From positions 2,720,001 to 2,784,000 of the forward strand of contig NZ_CP118247.1 of NCBI RefSeq assembly GCF_028816475.1: DNA of 64,000 bases. The letters run 5' to 3'. This DNA is from Devosia rhodophyticola (GTDB lineage Bacteria; Pseudomonadota; Alphaproteobacteria; Rhizobiales; Devosiaceae). Below the pieces are notes generated by a model. It was given only the letters and a program-made list of their open reading frames with translations, searched no databases and was not told the origin of the DNA. Both the position numbers and the translations under genes were made by a program. How positions within the stretch are numbered: the first letter of the stretch is position 1; each line of letters begins with the position of its first letter. Of the stretch, positions 1 to 8,036 are shown piece after piece.

Positions 1-526
1 CGCCCACAAAAGCCGCGTTGCCTATGACATGGACCATGTCGGCGGGTGTGTGGCCGGGGGTGAACAGGGTGTGGGCGGTTAGATTGCCGATCTTGTAGGT
101 GTCGCCCTCCTTGAACAGGCGATCGAACTGGGAGCCGTCACGCTGGAAATCCGTGCCTTCGTTGAAAATCTTGCCGAAGGTGTCCTGGACGAGACAAATC
201 TGGTCACCAATGCCGAGCTTGCCACCCAGTTTCTGTTGGATATAGGGGGCGGCAGAGAGGTGGTCGGCGTGAACGTGGGTTTCGATCAGCCATTCGAGGC
301 GCCAATTATTGTCGCGGATATGGGCGATGATCTGGTCGGCACCGTCAAAGGTCATTTTGCCGGCGGCGTAATCGAAGTCGAGGACGGAATCGATCACCGC
401 GCAGGCAGTGGAGGCCGGGTCCTTGACGATATAACTGATCGTGCTGGTGGCGGTGTCGAAGAAGGACACAACTGTGGGACTCGTCGTCATGTCAGGGACA
501 AAAGGGATGGGCTGAAGCGTGGTCAA
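1..526 (-). CDS. MBL-fold metallo-hydrolase, Blh/persulfide-dioxygenase type (3' end cut by window edge)
   Basis: The reading frame carries the metallo-beta-lactamase metal-binding motif THVHADH near residue 80 and a second metal ligand in the TPGHTP motif, preceded by the IDSVLDFD segment typical of the Blh/ETHE1 branch. Enzymes of this branch oxidise glutathione persulfide during sulfide detoxification. The start is taken as TTG at 526 because an AGGAAA ribosome-binding site lies four bases upstream; an in-frame ATG at 490 has no such site. It begins 11 bases after the YeeE/YedE gene and is probably in its operon, under the divergent BigR-type repressor. The C-terminus lies outside the window, so a fused rhodanese domain cannot be excluded. 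The fold is clear; the substrate is inferred from context. Confidence 0.88.
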   Translation of the reverse strand, partial: MTTLQPIPFVPDMTTSPTVVSFFDTATSTISYIVKDPASTACAVIDSVLDFDYAAGKMTFDGADQIIAHIRDNNWRLEWLIETHVHADHLSAAPYIQQKLGGKLGIGDQICLVQDTFGKIFNEGTDFQRDGSQFDRLFKEGDTYKIGNLTAHTLFTPGHTPADMVHVIGNAAFVG

Positions 527-537
527 TTTGTTTCCTT

Positions 538-993
538 TCAATTGAGCGAGGGTTGCGGGGTGAGGGAGCGGGTCGACAATTGGGTCTTGCGCAGTCGGCT
601 GACCAAAATCATGGCAACGAGCATGGCGGCGACGAACGCAAAGGGTGATGGCTCACCCAGGCCGAGTGCAGGAATGGCGCCGCCGGGGCAAAAACCGGCA
701 ATGCCCCAGCCGATGCCGAACAAGGCTGATCCACCAATCAGGGGCAGGTCGAGTTCGCGGCTGGTCGGGAGATGGAATTTTATGTCAAGAAGTGGTGATT
801 GCTTTTTGAAGACCAGACGGTAGCCGAAAAATGTCACGGCGAATGCTGAGACCATGACCACGAGAAGGCTGGGGTCCCATGTGCCGAGGGGATCGAAGAA
901 ATTGAGTACTTTGGCTGGATTGCTCATGCCGGAGATCACGATACCCGCGCCAAATACGAGGCCGATCAGGGCCGCAGACACTATGGATCGCAT
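538..993 (-). CDS. YeeE/YedE family membrane protein, second half-transporter (PmpB-like)
   Basis: This 151-residue membrane protein has about four hydrophobic helices and the family signature GIAGFCPGGAIP around residue 100. That cysteine-containing loop is thought to pass thiosulfate or other sulfur species through YeeE/TsuA proteins. The start ATG overlaps the stop of the preceding half-transporter by one base (TGATG), implying translational coupling. Such split YeeE/YedE pairs commonly accompany BigR and Blh genes. Likely role: inner-membrane movement of a reduced sulfur compound. The family assignment is firm; the transported species is inferred. Confidence 0.85.
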   Translation of the reverse strand: MRSIVSAALIGLVFGAGIVISGMSNPAKVLNFFDPLGTWDPSLLVVMVSAFAVTFFGYRLVFKKQSPLLDIKFHLPTSRELDLPLIGGSALFGIGWGIAGFCPGGAIPALGLGEPSPFAFVAAMLVAMILVSRLRKTQLSTRSLTPQPSLN

Positions 994-1424
994 CAAAATC
1001 CTCCCAGTACATGGCGAACGACAAACACCGTCGCAAATGTTGCGGCCATGAATACGACCGTCGCGGTGATTGAGCGAGGCGAAAGGCGGGCATTGCCGCA
1101 AACGCCATGGCCGCTTGTGCAACCACCTGCAAAGGATACGCCAATTCCGACGACAGCGCCGCTGAAAAGTACCGCCCAGAGGGGTGAGTCGCTGGCAAAC
1201 TGGAGGGATTGTCCGGGCAGGTTGATGAACAGCAGTGGGGCGGCAATGGCCCCGACAAGAAAGGCCAGACGCCAATTCTTGTCCGAACCTGCGGTTGAAA
1301 GCGCGCCAGAGACAATGCCGGTCATGCCCGCAATGCGCCCGTGAATGGCCATCAGTGCGACGGCAGCCCCGCCAATAAGCACCCCGCCCAAAAGGGCCTG
1401 CCAGGGAGTAAAGTCTGTTATCAT
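993..1424 (-). CDS. YeeE/YedE family membrane protein, first half-transporter (PmpA-like)
   Basis: A 143-residue polytopic membrane protein. It contains the signature FAGGCTSGHGVCG (about residues 98-110), the cysteine-bearing pore loop of YeeE/YedE sulfur transporters, followed by the characteristic RLSPRS stretch. It is the first gene of the leftward operon, divergent from the ArsR/BigR regulator with about 80 bp between start codons. Together with the next gene it would make one complete two-lobed YeeE unit. Likely role: thiosulfate or sulfide-derived sulfur transport linked to persulfide oxidation by the downstream hydrolase. Confidence 0.87.
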   Translation of the reverse strand: MITDFTPWQALLGGVLIGGAAVALMAIHGRIAGMTGIVSGALSTAGSDKNWRLAFLVGAIAAPLLFINLPGQSLQFASDSPLWAVLFSGAVVGIGVSFAGGCTSGHGVCGNARLSPRSITATVVFMAATFATVFVVRHVLGGF

Positions 1425-1488
1425 TTTGTTTGTGCCGCGTTATAGGTTGAAGGCTTACATCAGCGCCGCCGATATTTGTTGCATTAAC

Positions 1489-1508
1489 ATATTCGAATGT
1501 TCTAATAT
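1489..1508. promoter_or_regulatory. candidate BigR operator in the divergent intergenic region
   Basis: An AT-rich inverted repeat, ATATT (1489-1493) and AATAT (1504-1508), surrounds an eight-base palindrome ATTCGAAT (1491-1498). It sits directly against the regulator start codon and about 65 bp from the YeeE/YedE start, where a repressor could control both directions. BigR proteins are known to bind AT-rich palindromes in such divergent regions. Assignment is by position and symmetry only. Confidence 0.45.
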
Positions 1509-1818
1509 GTCAACCATGGACGTCAAGGAACTTGAACCCAGGGCCGAAGAGGCCGCATTGTTGCTCACCGCTATGGCTAACACCAAGCGGTTGTTGATCC
1601 TGTGCAATTTGCTGGGTGGCGAGCGCAGCGTCAGTGAATTGTCTGAACTGGTGGCATTGGAGCAATCGCCCTTGTCGCAGCATCTGGGGAAGTTGCGGGC
1701 GTTGGGGCTGGTCAGAACGCGGCGCGATGGGCAATCCATCCGCTACAGTCTGGCGTCCGATAATGTGACGAAGGTGCTTGAGGCGCTCTATGATATTTAT
1801 TGCGCGCCAGAGTCGTGA
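1507..1818 (+). CDS. ArsR-family persulfide-sensing repressor, BigR-like
   Basis: A 103-residue winged-helix repressor: helices with ANTKRLLILCNLL, the recognition region SPLSQHLGKLRALG, and the wing RTRRDGQSIRYSLAS. Cysteines occur at the two positions used by BigR/SqrR proteins to form a di- or polysulfide: one in RLLILCNLL (about residue 37) and one in the C-terminal helix (DIYCAPES, about residue 99). The start is ATG 1507, with a second ATG three codons on. The longer upstream open frame would run through the operator region and is not credible. It is divergent from the YeeE/YedE-Blh operon, its expected target. BigR identity is inferred from cysteine placement plus neighbours. Confidence 0.85.
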   Translation: MSTMDVKELEPRAEEAALLLTAMANTKRLLILCNLLGGERSVSELSELVALEQSPLSQHLGKLRALGLVRTRRDGQSIRYSLASDNVTKVLEALYDIYCAPES

Positions 1819-1885
1819 GCCGGTCGGCAAGTTTGCCGCGCAAGTGCGCTCCATCTCCCAAGTATTGCAAAATTAGGAAAATGAG

Positions 1886-2269
1886 ATGCCGAACCGCGAG
1901 CAGAACAAGGCAAACGCCATCGCGTTCTATGAGATGATGTTTAACGACTGCGATCCGCGCGAGGCCATCGCGCGCTACACGGGAGTCGACTACATTCAGC
2001 ACAATCCGCATGTAGCCACCGGCAAGGATGGTTTTATCGACTATTTCGAGCGAATGCAGAAAGAATGGCCGGATAAGCACGTCGAGGTAAAACGCGCAAT
2101 TGCCGAGGGCGACATGGTGGTTCTGCATTGCTTCCAGCATTGGCCAAACGACCACGACTATGCAGGCATCGATATTTTCCGTTTCGATGAGAATGGCAAA
2201 ATTGTCGAGCACTGGGATGTACTGCAGGTGGTTCCGGAGCACTCGGCAAATCCCAACGGCATGTTTTAG
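1886..2269 (+). CDS. SnoaL-like / NTF2-fold protein
   Basis: A 127-residue protein with the SnoaL-like pattern: an N-terminal helix, the segment [19 protein letters not shown] (residues 36-54), and a C-terminal sheet containing [20 protein letters not shown]. This NTF2 cone fold is used by small cyclases, isomerases and lyases, but also by proteins with no known reaction. AGGAAA lies just upstream of the ATG. It precedes a GntR regulator and two sugar-acid enzymes and might belong to the same catabolic unit. No substrate can be read from the sequence. Confidence 0.8.
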   Translation: MPNREQNKANAIAFYEMMFNDCDPREAIARYTGVDYIQHNPHVATGKDGFIDYFERMQKEWPDKHVEVKRAIAEGDMVVLHCFQHWPNDHDYAGIDIFRFDENGKIVEHWDVLQVVPEHSANPNGMF

Positions 2270-2363
2270 CGGCCCGTCCGGTCAAGCGCCCCGGAAGGTC
2301 TCGTCCACGGCGCAAAGGACTTGCAAAAGGCTTATTATTAGGACTATAGATTTTGAAGGGTGG

Positions 2364-3134
2364 ATGCTGCGAGGGACGGTTCGCGTGAATAAAGAGCAGA
2401 TCAAGCCGTTTCAGATTCTGCGTGGTAGTCGACAGCCGCTTTATATGCAGGTTGTCGATCATTTTCGACAGTATTTGCGCGCCGGTGTGTGGGCACCCAA
2501 TGATGTGTTGCCGTCGCTGGACCAGTTGACCCACGATTTGGGCGTCGCGCGCGTGACCATTCGGGACGCGATCAAGATACTGGCGGACGAGGGACTGCTG
2601 ATTGCGGCGCGTGGGCGCGGTACAATTGTGACGGAAAAAGCCCGCGGACACCGGCCGCTCAAACTTGAGACCAATCTGGAGCGGTTGAGCGCCAGCCTTC
2701 AGCACGACCGGCCTGATTTTTCCAATATTGAAGAAGGCATTGAGATGCCGGTTGTCGGCCCCGATTTAGGCCTGCTGGCGCCGTCGTACAACTACATCAA
2801 ACGTGTGCACGTGCGCGACACGCTGCGCTATTGTGTGATCCGGCTGTATCTCGATAGCGACCTGTTCAATCGCGCGCCGGAGCGGTTTCGTCGTGAACTG
2901 GCTGTGCCCGTGCTTAATGAACTGGCCGACGCGGATATTATCTGGGTCAATCAGTTGGTCCGTTTCGGCAAATGCGATGAGGAAACCTCGCAAATGCTGA
3001 AGTATCCGGCGGGGGACCCGGTGGCGCATATCCGGCGCGTGCTACGCAATCAGGCAGACCGGATCCTATATTATGCGGACGTTACCTACCGCGCCGATAT
3101 CCTGGAAATCGACACGGAGGAGCATCGTGACTAG
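2364..3134 (+). CDS. GntR-family transcriptional regulator (HutC/UTRA-like)
   Basis: The N-terminal winged helix includes PLYMQVVDHFRQYL, LPSLDQLTHDLGVARVTIRD and ILADEGLLIAARGRGTIV (about residues 25-90), a classical GntR DNA-binding domain. The remaining 160 residues form a ligand domain of UTRA type (VAHIRRVLRNQADRILYYADVTYRAD). ATG 2364 follows GAAGG; a GTG at 2385 is an alternative start. Its 3' end overlaps the following enolase-superfamily gene by eight bases, so it probably co-transcribes with and senses the substrate of the two acid-sugar enzymes. Confidence 0.85.
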   Translation: MLRGTVRVNKEQIKPFQILRGSRQPLYMQVVDHFRQYLRAGVWAPNDVLPSLDQLTHDLGVARVTIRDAIKILADEGLLIAARGRGTIVTEKARGHRPLKLETNLERLSASLQHDRPDFSNIEEGIEMPVVGPDLGLLAPSYNYIKRVHVRDTLRYCVIRLYLDSDLFNRAPERFRRELAVPVLNELADADIIWVNQLVRFGKCDEETSQMLKYPAGDPVAHIRRVLRNQADRILYYADVTYRADILEIDTEEHRD

Positions 3135-4263
3135 ATTTGCCCGGGTCGAAACCTTCGTGTTCCGCTATCCAATTGAAACGCCGGTGCGGACCGCGTTGGG
3201 GGTCATGTATGATCGACCAATGGTGCTGGTAGCGGTAACGGACCGCAACGGTATGACCGGCTTTGGCGAAATCTGGTGCAACTATTCAGCTGTCAGTCCC
3301 GAGTATCGCGCAAGGATTGTTGATCAGATCCTAGCGCCGCTCCTGTTGGCGAGTAAATTGGAAACCCCGGCCGAAATCAGCGAATTTCTGCGCCAGAAAA
3401 CCCACCTGATGGCGTTGCAGTCGGGTGAGCAGGGGCCGTTTTCGGCAGCGATTGCCGGCCTCGATATTGCACTCAATGATTTGACAGCGCGGCAAGCGGA
3501 CATGCCGCTTTGCGCTATGCTGGGCGAATTCAGAGAGCATGTGCCGATTTATGCGAGCGGCATCAATCCCGAACGACCCGAGGAGGTAGTGAGCGCCTTT
3601 GCGCGGCTTGGTTATGGCGCATTCAAGGTTAAGGTCGGGTTCGGCCAAGAGCTCGATTTGCGCAATTTGTCAGCCGTGCGGGCGTTGGGGGACGATTTTG
3701 TTTTGGCCATTGATGCCAATCAGAATTGGGATTTACCGACTGCTACAAGCATGATGAATCTGACGGCCGAGTTCGATCTGGCATGGGTTGAGGAGCCGAT
3801 GGCGGCGGACCGGCCAACCGGGGATTGGGACGCGCTGGCGGCGGCGACCAACCAAAAGCTGGCGGCGGGCGAGAATTTGACCAGTTGGGAGCTGTTGGAA
3901 GCCGCCATTGCCAAAGGGATTTTATCAATCATTCAGCCTGATGCTGCCAAATGGGGCGGGATCAGCGGGTGTCTCGCGGTGGCGCGCAGCGCTCAGCAAC
4001 ATGGCCGCCAATATTATCCGCATTATCTCGGTGGCGGGATCGGGTTGATTGCCTCAGCCCATCTGCTGGCGGCGGCCGGTGGCGATGGGTTGCTCGAAGT
4101 CGATGCCAACCCCAATCCCTTGCGAAGCGCTTTTGCCGATCAATTTTTGCAGGAACCGCATCGCGGAATGCAACTGACAAATCGCCCAGGGCTAGGATTT
4201 GAACCGGATCTGGAGCCATTTTCGAGCTATTCCACCCATTATCGGTCGGTTGAACTCAACTGA
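3127..4263 (+). CDS. mandelate racemase/muconate lactonizing enzyme family protein
   Basis: Enolase-superfamily barrel of 378 residues. Visible catalytic features are the KVKVG strand end (KxK-type base), DANQNW (first metal Asp), the second metal ligand in WVEEPM and the third in AAGENL, with PHYLGGGIG near the C-terminus. A capping domain precedes the barrel. The start is GTG 3127, preceded by GGAGG at six bases; it overlaps the gntR stop. Members abstract a proton alpha to a carboxylate, as racemases, cycloisomerases or sugar-acid dehydratases. The substrate is not identifiable; pairing with a second superfamily member suggests acid-sugar catabolism. Confidence 0.85.
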   Translation: MTRFARVETFVFRYPIETPVRTALGVMYDRPMVLVAVTDRNGMTGFGEIWCNYSAVSPEYRARIVDQILAPLLLASKLETPAEISEFLRQKTHLMALQSGEQGPFSAAIAGLDIALNDLTARQADMPLCAMLGEFREHVPIYASGINPERPEEVVSAFARLGYGAFKVKVGFGQELDLRNLSAVRALGDDFVLAIDANQNWDLPTATSMMNLTAEFDLAWVEEPMAADRPTGDWDALAAATNQKLAAGENLTSWELLEAAIAKGILSIIQPDAAKWGGISGCLAVARSAQQHGRQYYPHYLGGGIGLIASAHLLAAAGGDGLLEVDANPNPLRSAFADQFLQEPHRGMQLTNRPGLGFEPDLEPFSSYSTHYRSVELN

Positions 4264-4332
4264 TAAGTTGGCTCGACAAATGCCGGTAAAGACGCAATTC
4301 TCTGAGTCATAATTGAGGAGGGGGAGTTCCGG

Positions 4333-5532
4333 ATGAAGATCACGGACATAAAATGCGCCGTCATTGCCAGCAGTCCTGTAATCCGCATTACCACGGATGA
4401 AGGAATTACCGGGTGGAGCCAGATCGAGACACCCAAGCCCTATCTGCAGCCCATCGTGATGCAGCTGAAAAGCTGGCTAGTGGGGCAGGACCCGGTCAAT
4501 GTCGAACGGGTGGTCAAACGCATCCGGGTACGGGGTGGTTTTAAACCATGGGGCGCAGCTGTCAGCGCCATTGAAACCGCGCTCTGGGACATTGCAGGAA
4601 AGGCCGCAAATGTTCCCGTCTATCGCTTGTTGGGCGGCAAGGTGCGCGATCAGGTGCGTACCTACCGCACGCTTTATCATCATGAAGCAGGTGTGGGGCA
4701 CACGCCGGAGGACTATGTGCGTTGGGCAGAATATGGCAAGGCGCTGCCGGAAGGCTTCACCATGTTCAAGCTGCCGACCTCGTTTCACTCGTCGATGGTT
4801 TCGGACATGGAGGGGTTTCACTATGGCGCCGTCCAGAAGGATGCGCCGTTTCCTTATCCGCACAAGGGGCTGATAAGTCAGTTGGGGTTCGAACATCTGG
4901 TTGCCTGCGTGACGGCCGCCAAGGAAACGCTGGGCAAGGGGATTGGTCTGGCGGTGGATGCCGGGCCGGGATATCTGGCTCATGACGCACTGCGTTTTGC
5001 CAAGGCAATGGAGCCGCTGCATCTTTTGTGGGTCGAGGACATGATTACGGGTGATTATTCGCCGTTCGTCAATCCTGATGTTTTCCGCGAAGTCACCCGC
5101 GCGACGACGACGCCGATCCATACCGGCGAGCAGATATATCTGCGGCAGAACTTCAAGGCGTTGATCGAATCCCATGCGGTCAATGTTGTTGGTCCCGATC
5201 CTTGCGATTGTGGCGGTATCGCCGAACTCAAGTGGATTGCCGAATATGCGGATCTGCACGGCATCGCCATTGCGCCGCACGGAACGGCCAATGGCATTTT
5301 GGGATTGGCGGCGCTAATTCAGGTTTGCGCGACGCTGCCCGACAATTTCATCGCCTTTGAGTTCCCGGCACGATTTGAGTCATTCTGGTACGATATTACC
5401 GAGGGCTTTGACGGGGTGCCGGTCAAGAATGGCATGATTGATGTGCCGGATCGGCCGGGGCTTGGGGTCAATTTGATCCCTGAGGCGGCTCGCAAGTATC
5501 TCTCCGAGGAAGATGCCGATTTCTTCGATTAA
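4333..5532 (+). CDS. enolase-superfamily acid-sugar dehydratase (mandelate racemase/muconate lactonizing type)
   Basis: A 399-residue enolase-superfamily protein, distinct from its neighbour. An N-terminal cap (residues 1-120) includes AAVSAIETALWDIAGKAANVPVYRLLGG. The barrel shows the metal ligands in AVDAGPGY, WVEDM and HTGEQ, and a late histidine in IAPHGTANG. The HTGEQ/APHG combination resembles mannonate, gluconate or galactonate dehydratases. GAGGAGGGGGA lies 15-6 bases before the ATG. It follows the first family member by 69 bp. Likely role: dehydration of a hexonate or other aldonate to a 2-keto-3-deoxy acid. The exact substrate is undetermined. Confidence 0.85.
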   Translation: MKITDIKCAVIASSPVIRITTDEGITGWSQIETPKPYLQPIVMQLKSWLVGQDPVNVERVVKRIRVRGGFKPWGAAVSAIETALWDIAGKAANVPVYRLLGGKVRDQVRTYRTLYHHEAGVGHTPEDYVRWAEYGKALPEGFTMFKLPTSFHSSMVSDMEGFHYGAVQKDAPFPYPHKGLISQLGFEHLVACVTAAKETLGKGIGLAVDAGPGYLAHDALRFAKAMEPLHLLWVEDMITGDYSPFVNPDVFREVTRATTTPIHTGEQIYLRQNFKALIESHAVNVVGPDPCDCGGIAELKWIAEYADLHGIAIAPHGTANGILGLAALIQVCATLPDNFIAFEFPARFESFWYDITEGFDGVPVKNGMIDVPDRPGLGVNLIPEAARKYLSEEDADFFD

Positions 5533-5536
5533 GGAA

Positions 5537-6310
5537 TCAAAGCTGAAGCTCGATCCAGGCGGGCGCGTGGTCACTCGCGTCTGCTTGGCCACGGACTTGC
5601 CTGTCGATGCCACCGGTTTTTAGCGCCTTTGCCAGATCGCGGCTCAATAAGAGGTGGTCGAGTCGCAGGCCGGCATTTCGCGGCCAACGGTTTCGCATGT
5701 AATCCCAGAAGGTATAGAGCGTTTCGTCTGGATAGAGGGCGCGCAGGGCGTCGGTCCAGCCCTGCGCGAGCAATTGTTCGAATTGAGCACGGGCGGCCGG
5801 CTGGACCAGCGCATTGTCGCGGTATGAGGTCGTGAGGTAAATGTCGCGGGGCTGGGGGACGATGTTGTAGTCGCCCGCCAGAACCACCGGCAGGCCGGTG
5901 TCGAAAAGTTCGGAGGCATGGTTAGTGAGGCGATCGGCCCAGGCCAGCTTATAGGCATATTTGGGGCCTGGTTGCGGATTGCCGTTGGGTGCGTAAAGTG
6001 AGGCGATCAGGATGCCGTTGACGGCCGCCTCGATGTAGCGCGCCTGATGATCATCATCGTTGCCGGGCAGGTTGGTGCGCGTGAGAACTGGCTCGCTGCC
6101 GCGCGCCAGAATGGCCACGCCGTTCCAGGACGATTCGCCCTGCCAGACGGCGGCGTAACCCGCGTCTGCGATGGCGGTGGCGGGAAACTGACGCTGGCTT
6201 GCCTTGAGCTCCTGCAAACAGACAATGTCGGGCGCGGCGTCGGCAAGCCAGGCCATCAGATTGGGCAGGCGGCGGTTGATGCCGTTGATATTGTAGGTGG
6301 CGATTCTCAC
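5537..6310 (-). CDS. exodeoxyribonuclease III family AP endonuclease
   Basis: EEP-superfamily nuclease of about 257 residues with the canonical ordered motifs: RIATYNINGI, CLQELKAS (catalytic Glu), LYAPNG, LAGDYNIVP (Asp/Asn pair) and the terminal ASDHAPAW (Asp-His). The protein cleaves 5' of abasic sites and removes 3' blocking groups. GTG 6310 is chosen because it makes a four-base GTGA overlap with the upstream hydrolase; the longer frame adds seven uncharacteristic residues. It is the last gene of the five-gene leftward cluster starting with ligD and ku, which fits an end-processing role in break repair. XthA-type rather than ExoA-type naming is not decided. Confidence 0.9.
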   Translation of the reverse strand: MRIATYNINGINRRLPNLMAWLADAAPDIVCLQELKASQRQFPATAIADAGYAAVWQGESSWNGVAILARGSEPVLTRTNLPGNDDDHQARYIEAAVNGILIASLYAPNGNPQPGPKYAYKLAWADRLTNHASELFDTGLPVVLAGDYNIVPQPRDIYLTTSYRDNALVQPAARAQFEQLLAQGWTDALRALYPDETLYTFWDYMRNRWPRNAGLRLDHLLLSRDLAKALKTGGIDRQVRGQADASDHAPAWIELQL

Positions 6311-6951
6311 GGAGCGATGCGCCGGACCCATTCATCAAGGCTTTGCGCGATGGTTTGAAGATGATCGGCGGTTGAAAATCCCGAAATGGTTTTGCGCGGC
6401 TTGAGGTCGTGGTCGCCATCCTCGAGCAGTTCGACTTCAATGGTTGGGGCGAGATCGTAGCTGGCGATTTCTTCGGGCGAGCCGAACGGGTCACGGGTTC
6501 CCTGATAAATCATGGTTGGGGTTTTGTGCGTGCGCAGGTGTGCGGTGCGCAATTGTTGTGGCCTTTCTGGTGGGTGAAAGGGGTAGCCGAGGCAAACCAG
6601 TCCGGTGATGCGACCAGCAGCGAGAAGGTCGTCTGCGACCATGCTGGCGACGCGTCCACCCATAGACTTGCCGCCGATAATCAACGGTCCGTTGGTCGGG
6701 CCGAGATCGTCGACGGCGGCGATGAATTCGGGCATTACCCTGTCGGCGCGTGGTGGTGGTTTGCGGCCGGCAACGGTGCGTCGGCTGGCCATGTAAGCGA
6801 ACTCGAAGCGGGCGACGCGAAAATTCTGTTTGGCCAGCGCATCGGCGGTCGCAGTCATGGACGCGGAGTCCATCGGGGCGCCTGCGCCATGAGCCAGCAG
6901 CACCGTTACACGCGCATCGTGGGGGCCATTAAACAGGAAATGGGTTGCCAT
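6307..6951 (-). CDS. alpha/beta hydrolase of the KANL3/Tex30 family
   Basis: A 214-residue alpha/beta hydrolase. It has the oxyanion region LLAHGAGAPMDS, the nucleophile elbow GGKSMGGR (Ser about residue 102) and late acid/histidine residues in IYQGTRDPFGS and EDGDHDLKPR. This pattern, including the HGAGAPMDS start, matches the KANL3/Tex30 hydrolases, whose substrate is unknown. ATG 6951 overlaps the upstream stop by one base (TAATG); four bases overlap downstream. It is embedded in the Ku/LigD cluster, so a link to DNA repair is possible but purely contextual. Confidence 0.85.
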   Translation of the reverse strand: MATHFLFNGPHDARVTVLLAHGAGAPMDSASMTATADALAKQNFRVARFEFAYMASRRTVAGRKPPPRADRVMPEFIAAVDDLGPTNGPLIIGGKSMGGRVASMVADDLLAAGRITGLVCLGYPFHPPERPQQLRTAHLRTHKTPTMIYQGTRDPFGSPEEIASYDLAPTIEVELLEDGDHDLKPRKTISGFSTADHLQTIAQSLDEWVRRIAP

Positions 6952-8030
6952 TAGCCCGTGGTCCCGTCGCGGGTGGTTTTTTCGGCAAGACTTATGCCAG
7001 CGCGAGCGCGGCGTGCCCAGTCCGAGCTTTGATCGAGTTGCAGGTAGCTCCGCCACCAACCGCTGGCGCTGTTGAGGTTCCCGGCGTCATATTCGAGTGC
7101 GCCCAGATTATAAACGGCATCGGCAAAGGTGGGATCAAGTGTTGCGGCCTTGATCAAATGCTGTCGGGCGGCGTCAATGCGGCCCATATCTCGGAATAAA
7201 CCGCCATAGTTGAACCAGGCTTCGATGAACAGGGGATCGCGCTTAAGGGCGGTCGCATAGGCCAACGCTGCTCCCTCGATATCATCAAGTTGACGCAGAC
7301 AGTTGCCCAGATTGAAGGGGGCGGTGGCGTCGCTGGTGTCGATGGCGGAACAGTGTTGGTAGAGCGAGGCCGCTTCGGCATAAAGTTCGGCGGCTTCAGC
7401 GTTTTCTGCCAGTCCGAAATAGTCCTCTGCTTCGTCGTCGGTTTCGGGCAGGTCCAATAGCCGTTGCCCGCCGAGCTCGGCCAATGAATGGTTGTCACTG
7501 GTCAGTATCTTGTCGGCCCCGGCATGAAGGGTGAGCGCGGTCAATGAGCCGACCGGGCCGATCTGATGAACGGACCGAGCGATGGCACTCCAATTGGCGC
7601 CCGAGGCAATAAGCCCGGCGTATTTTTTGGCCAGGATGACATCACGGAAGGAAAAAGGTTCGGCGTGGTGCTCGAATGCATCAAGGAGGGTCAAAAGATC
7701 AAGAACAGGGGCGCTGAGCCGGGATTGATCAAGTAGTGCCTGGCGGTCGATGTTGGCGGGCGGCGTTTCGGGCAGCGTGCCGAGGGTCTTCAGAAATCCG
7801 TTTTCGCTGAGCAATCTGGCCCCATTGGCTCGTGCCGCTTCCAGCCGCGTTTCCAACTCGGTTTCGCTCAGGCGCGTCAGGAGCGTTCGGCCAACGACGA
7901 TTGTAGTGGTGCCACGGGTAAAGTTGCGATGCAGGCGGCCGCCAAGTGCGGTGACGCGTTTGGCCGCGAGGCGCAGCGGAAAGGCGCTCAATGCCCCGAT
8001 GACGCCAAAACTTTGCCCGCGCAAATGCAT
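6951..8030 (-). CDS. BRCT - MerR-like - TPR multidomain protein encoded next to Ku
   Basis: A 359-residue protein with three modules. Residues 1-85 read as a BRCT domain: a GQSFGVIGALS strand, LAAKRVTALGGRL helix, TTTIVVG strand, then ARANGARLLSENGFLKTLG, as in NAD-dependent ligases. Residues 115-190 resemble the MerR-type helix-turn-helix found before TPRs (FSFRDVILAKKYAGLIASG, then a segment ending in RLLDL). Residues 205-345 hold at least four TPR units (for example APFNLGNCLRQL, AWFNYGGLFRDMGR, AVYNLGALEYDAGN). It starts six bases after the ku stop and overlaps the hydrolase gene. A scaffold or accessory role in end joining is inferred from context. Confidence 0.82.
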   Translation of the reverse strand: MHLRGQSFGVIGALSAFPLRLAAKRVTALGGRLHRNFTRGTTTIVVGRTLLTRLSETELETRLEAARANGARLLSENGFLKTLGTLPETPPANIDRQALLDQSRLSAPVLDLLTLLDAFEHHAEPFSFRDVILAKKYAGLIASGANWSAIARSVHQIGPVGSLTALTLHAGADKILTSDNHSLAELGGQRLLDLPETDDEAEDYFGLAENAEAAELYAEAASLYQHCSAIDTSDATAPFNLGNCLRQLDDIEGAALAYATALKRDPLFIEAWFNYGGLFRDMGRIDAARQHLIKAATLDPTFADAVYNLGALEYDAGNLNSASGWWRSYLQLDQSSDWARRARAGISLAEKTTRDGTTG

Positions 8031-8036
8031 GGGACG

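Noticed and set aside
4477-5280. 267-codon minus-strand open frame opposite the second enolase-superfamily gene
   Set aside because: Antisense shadow of a conserved enzyme with no recognisable domain.
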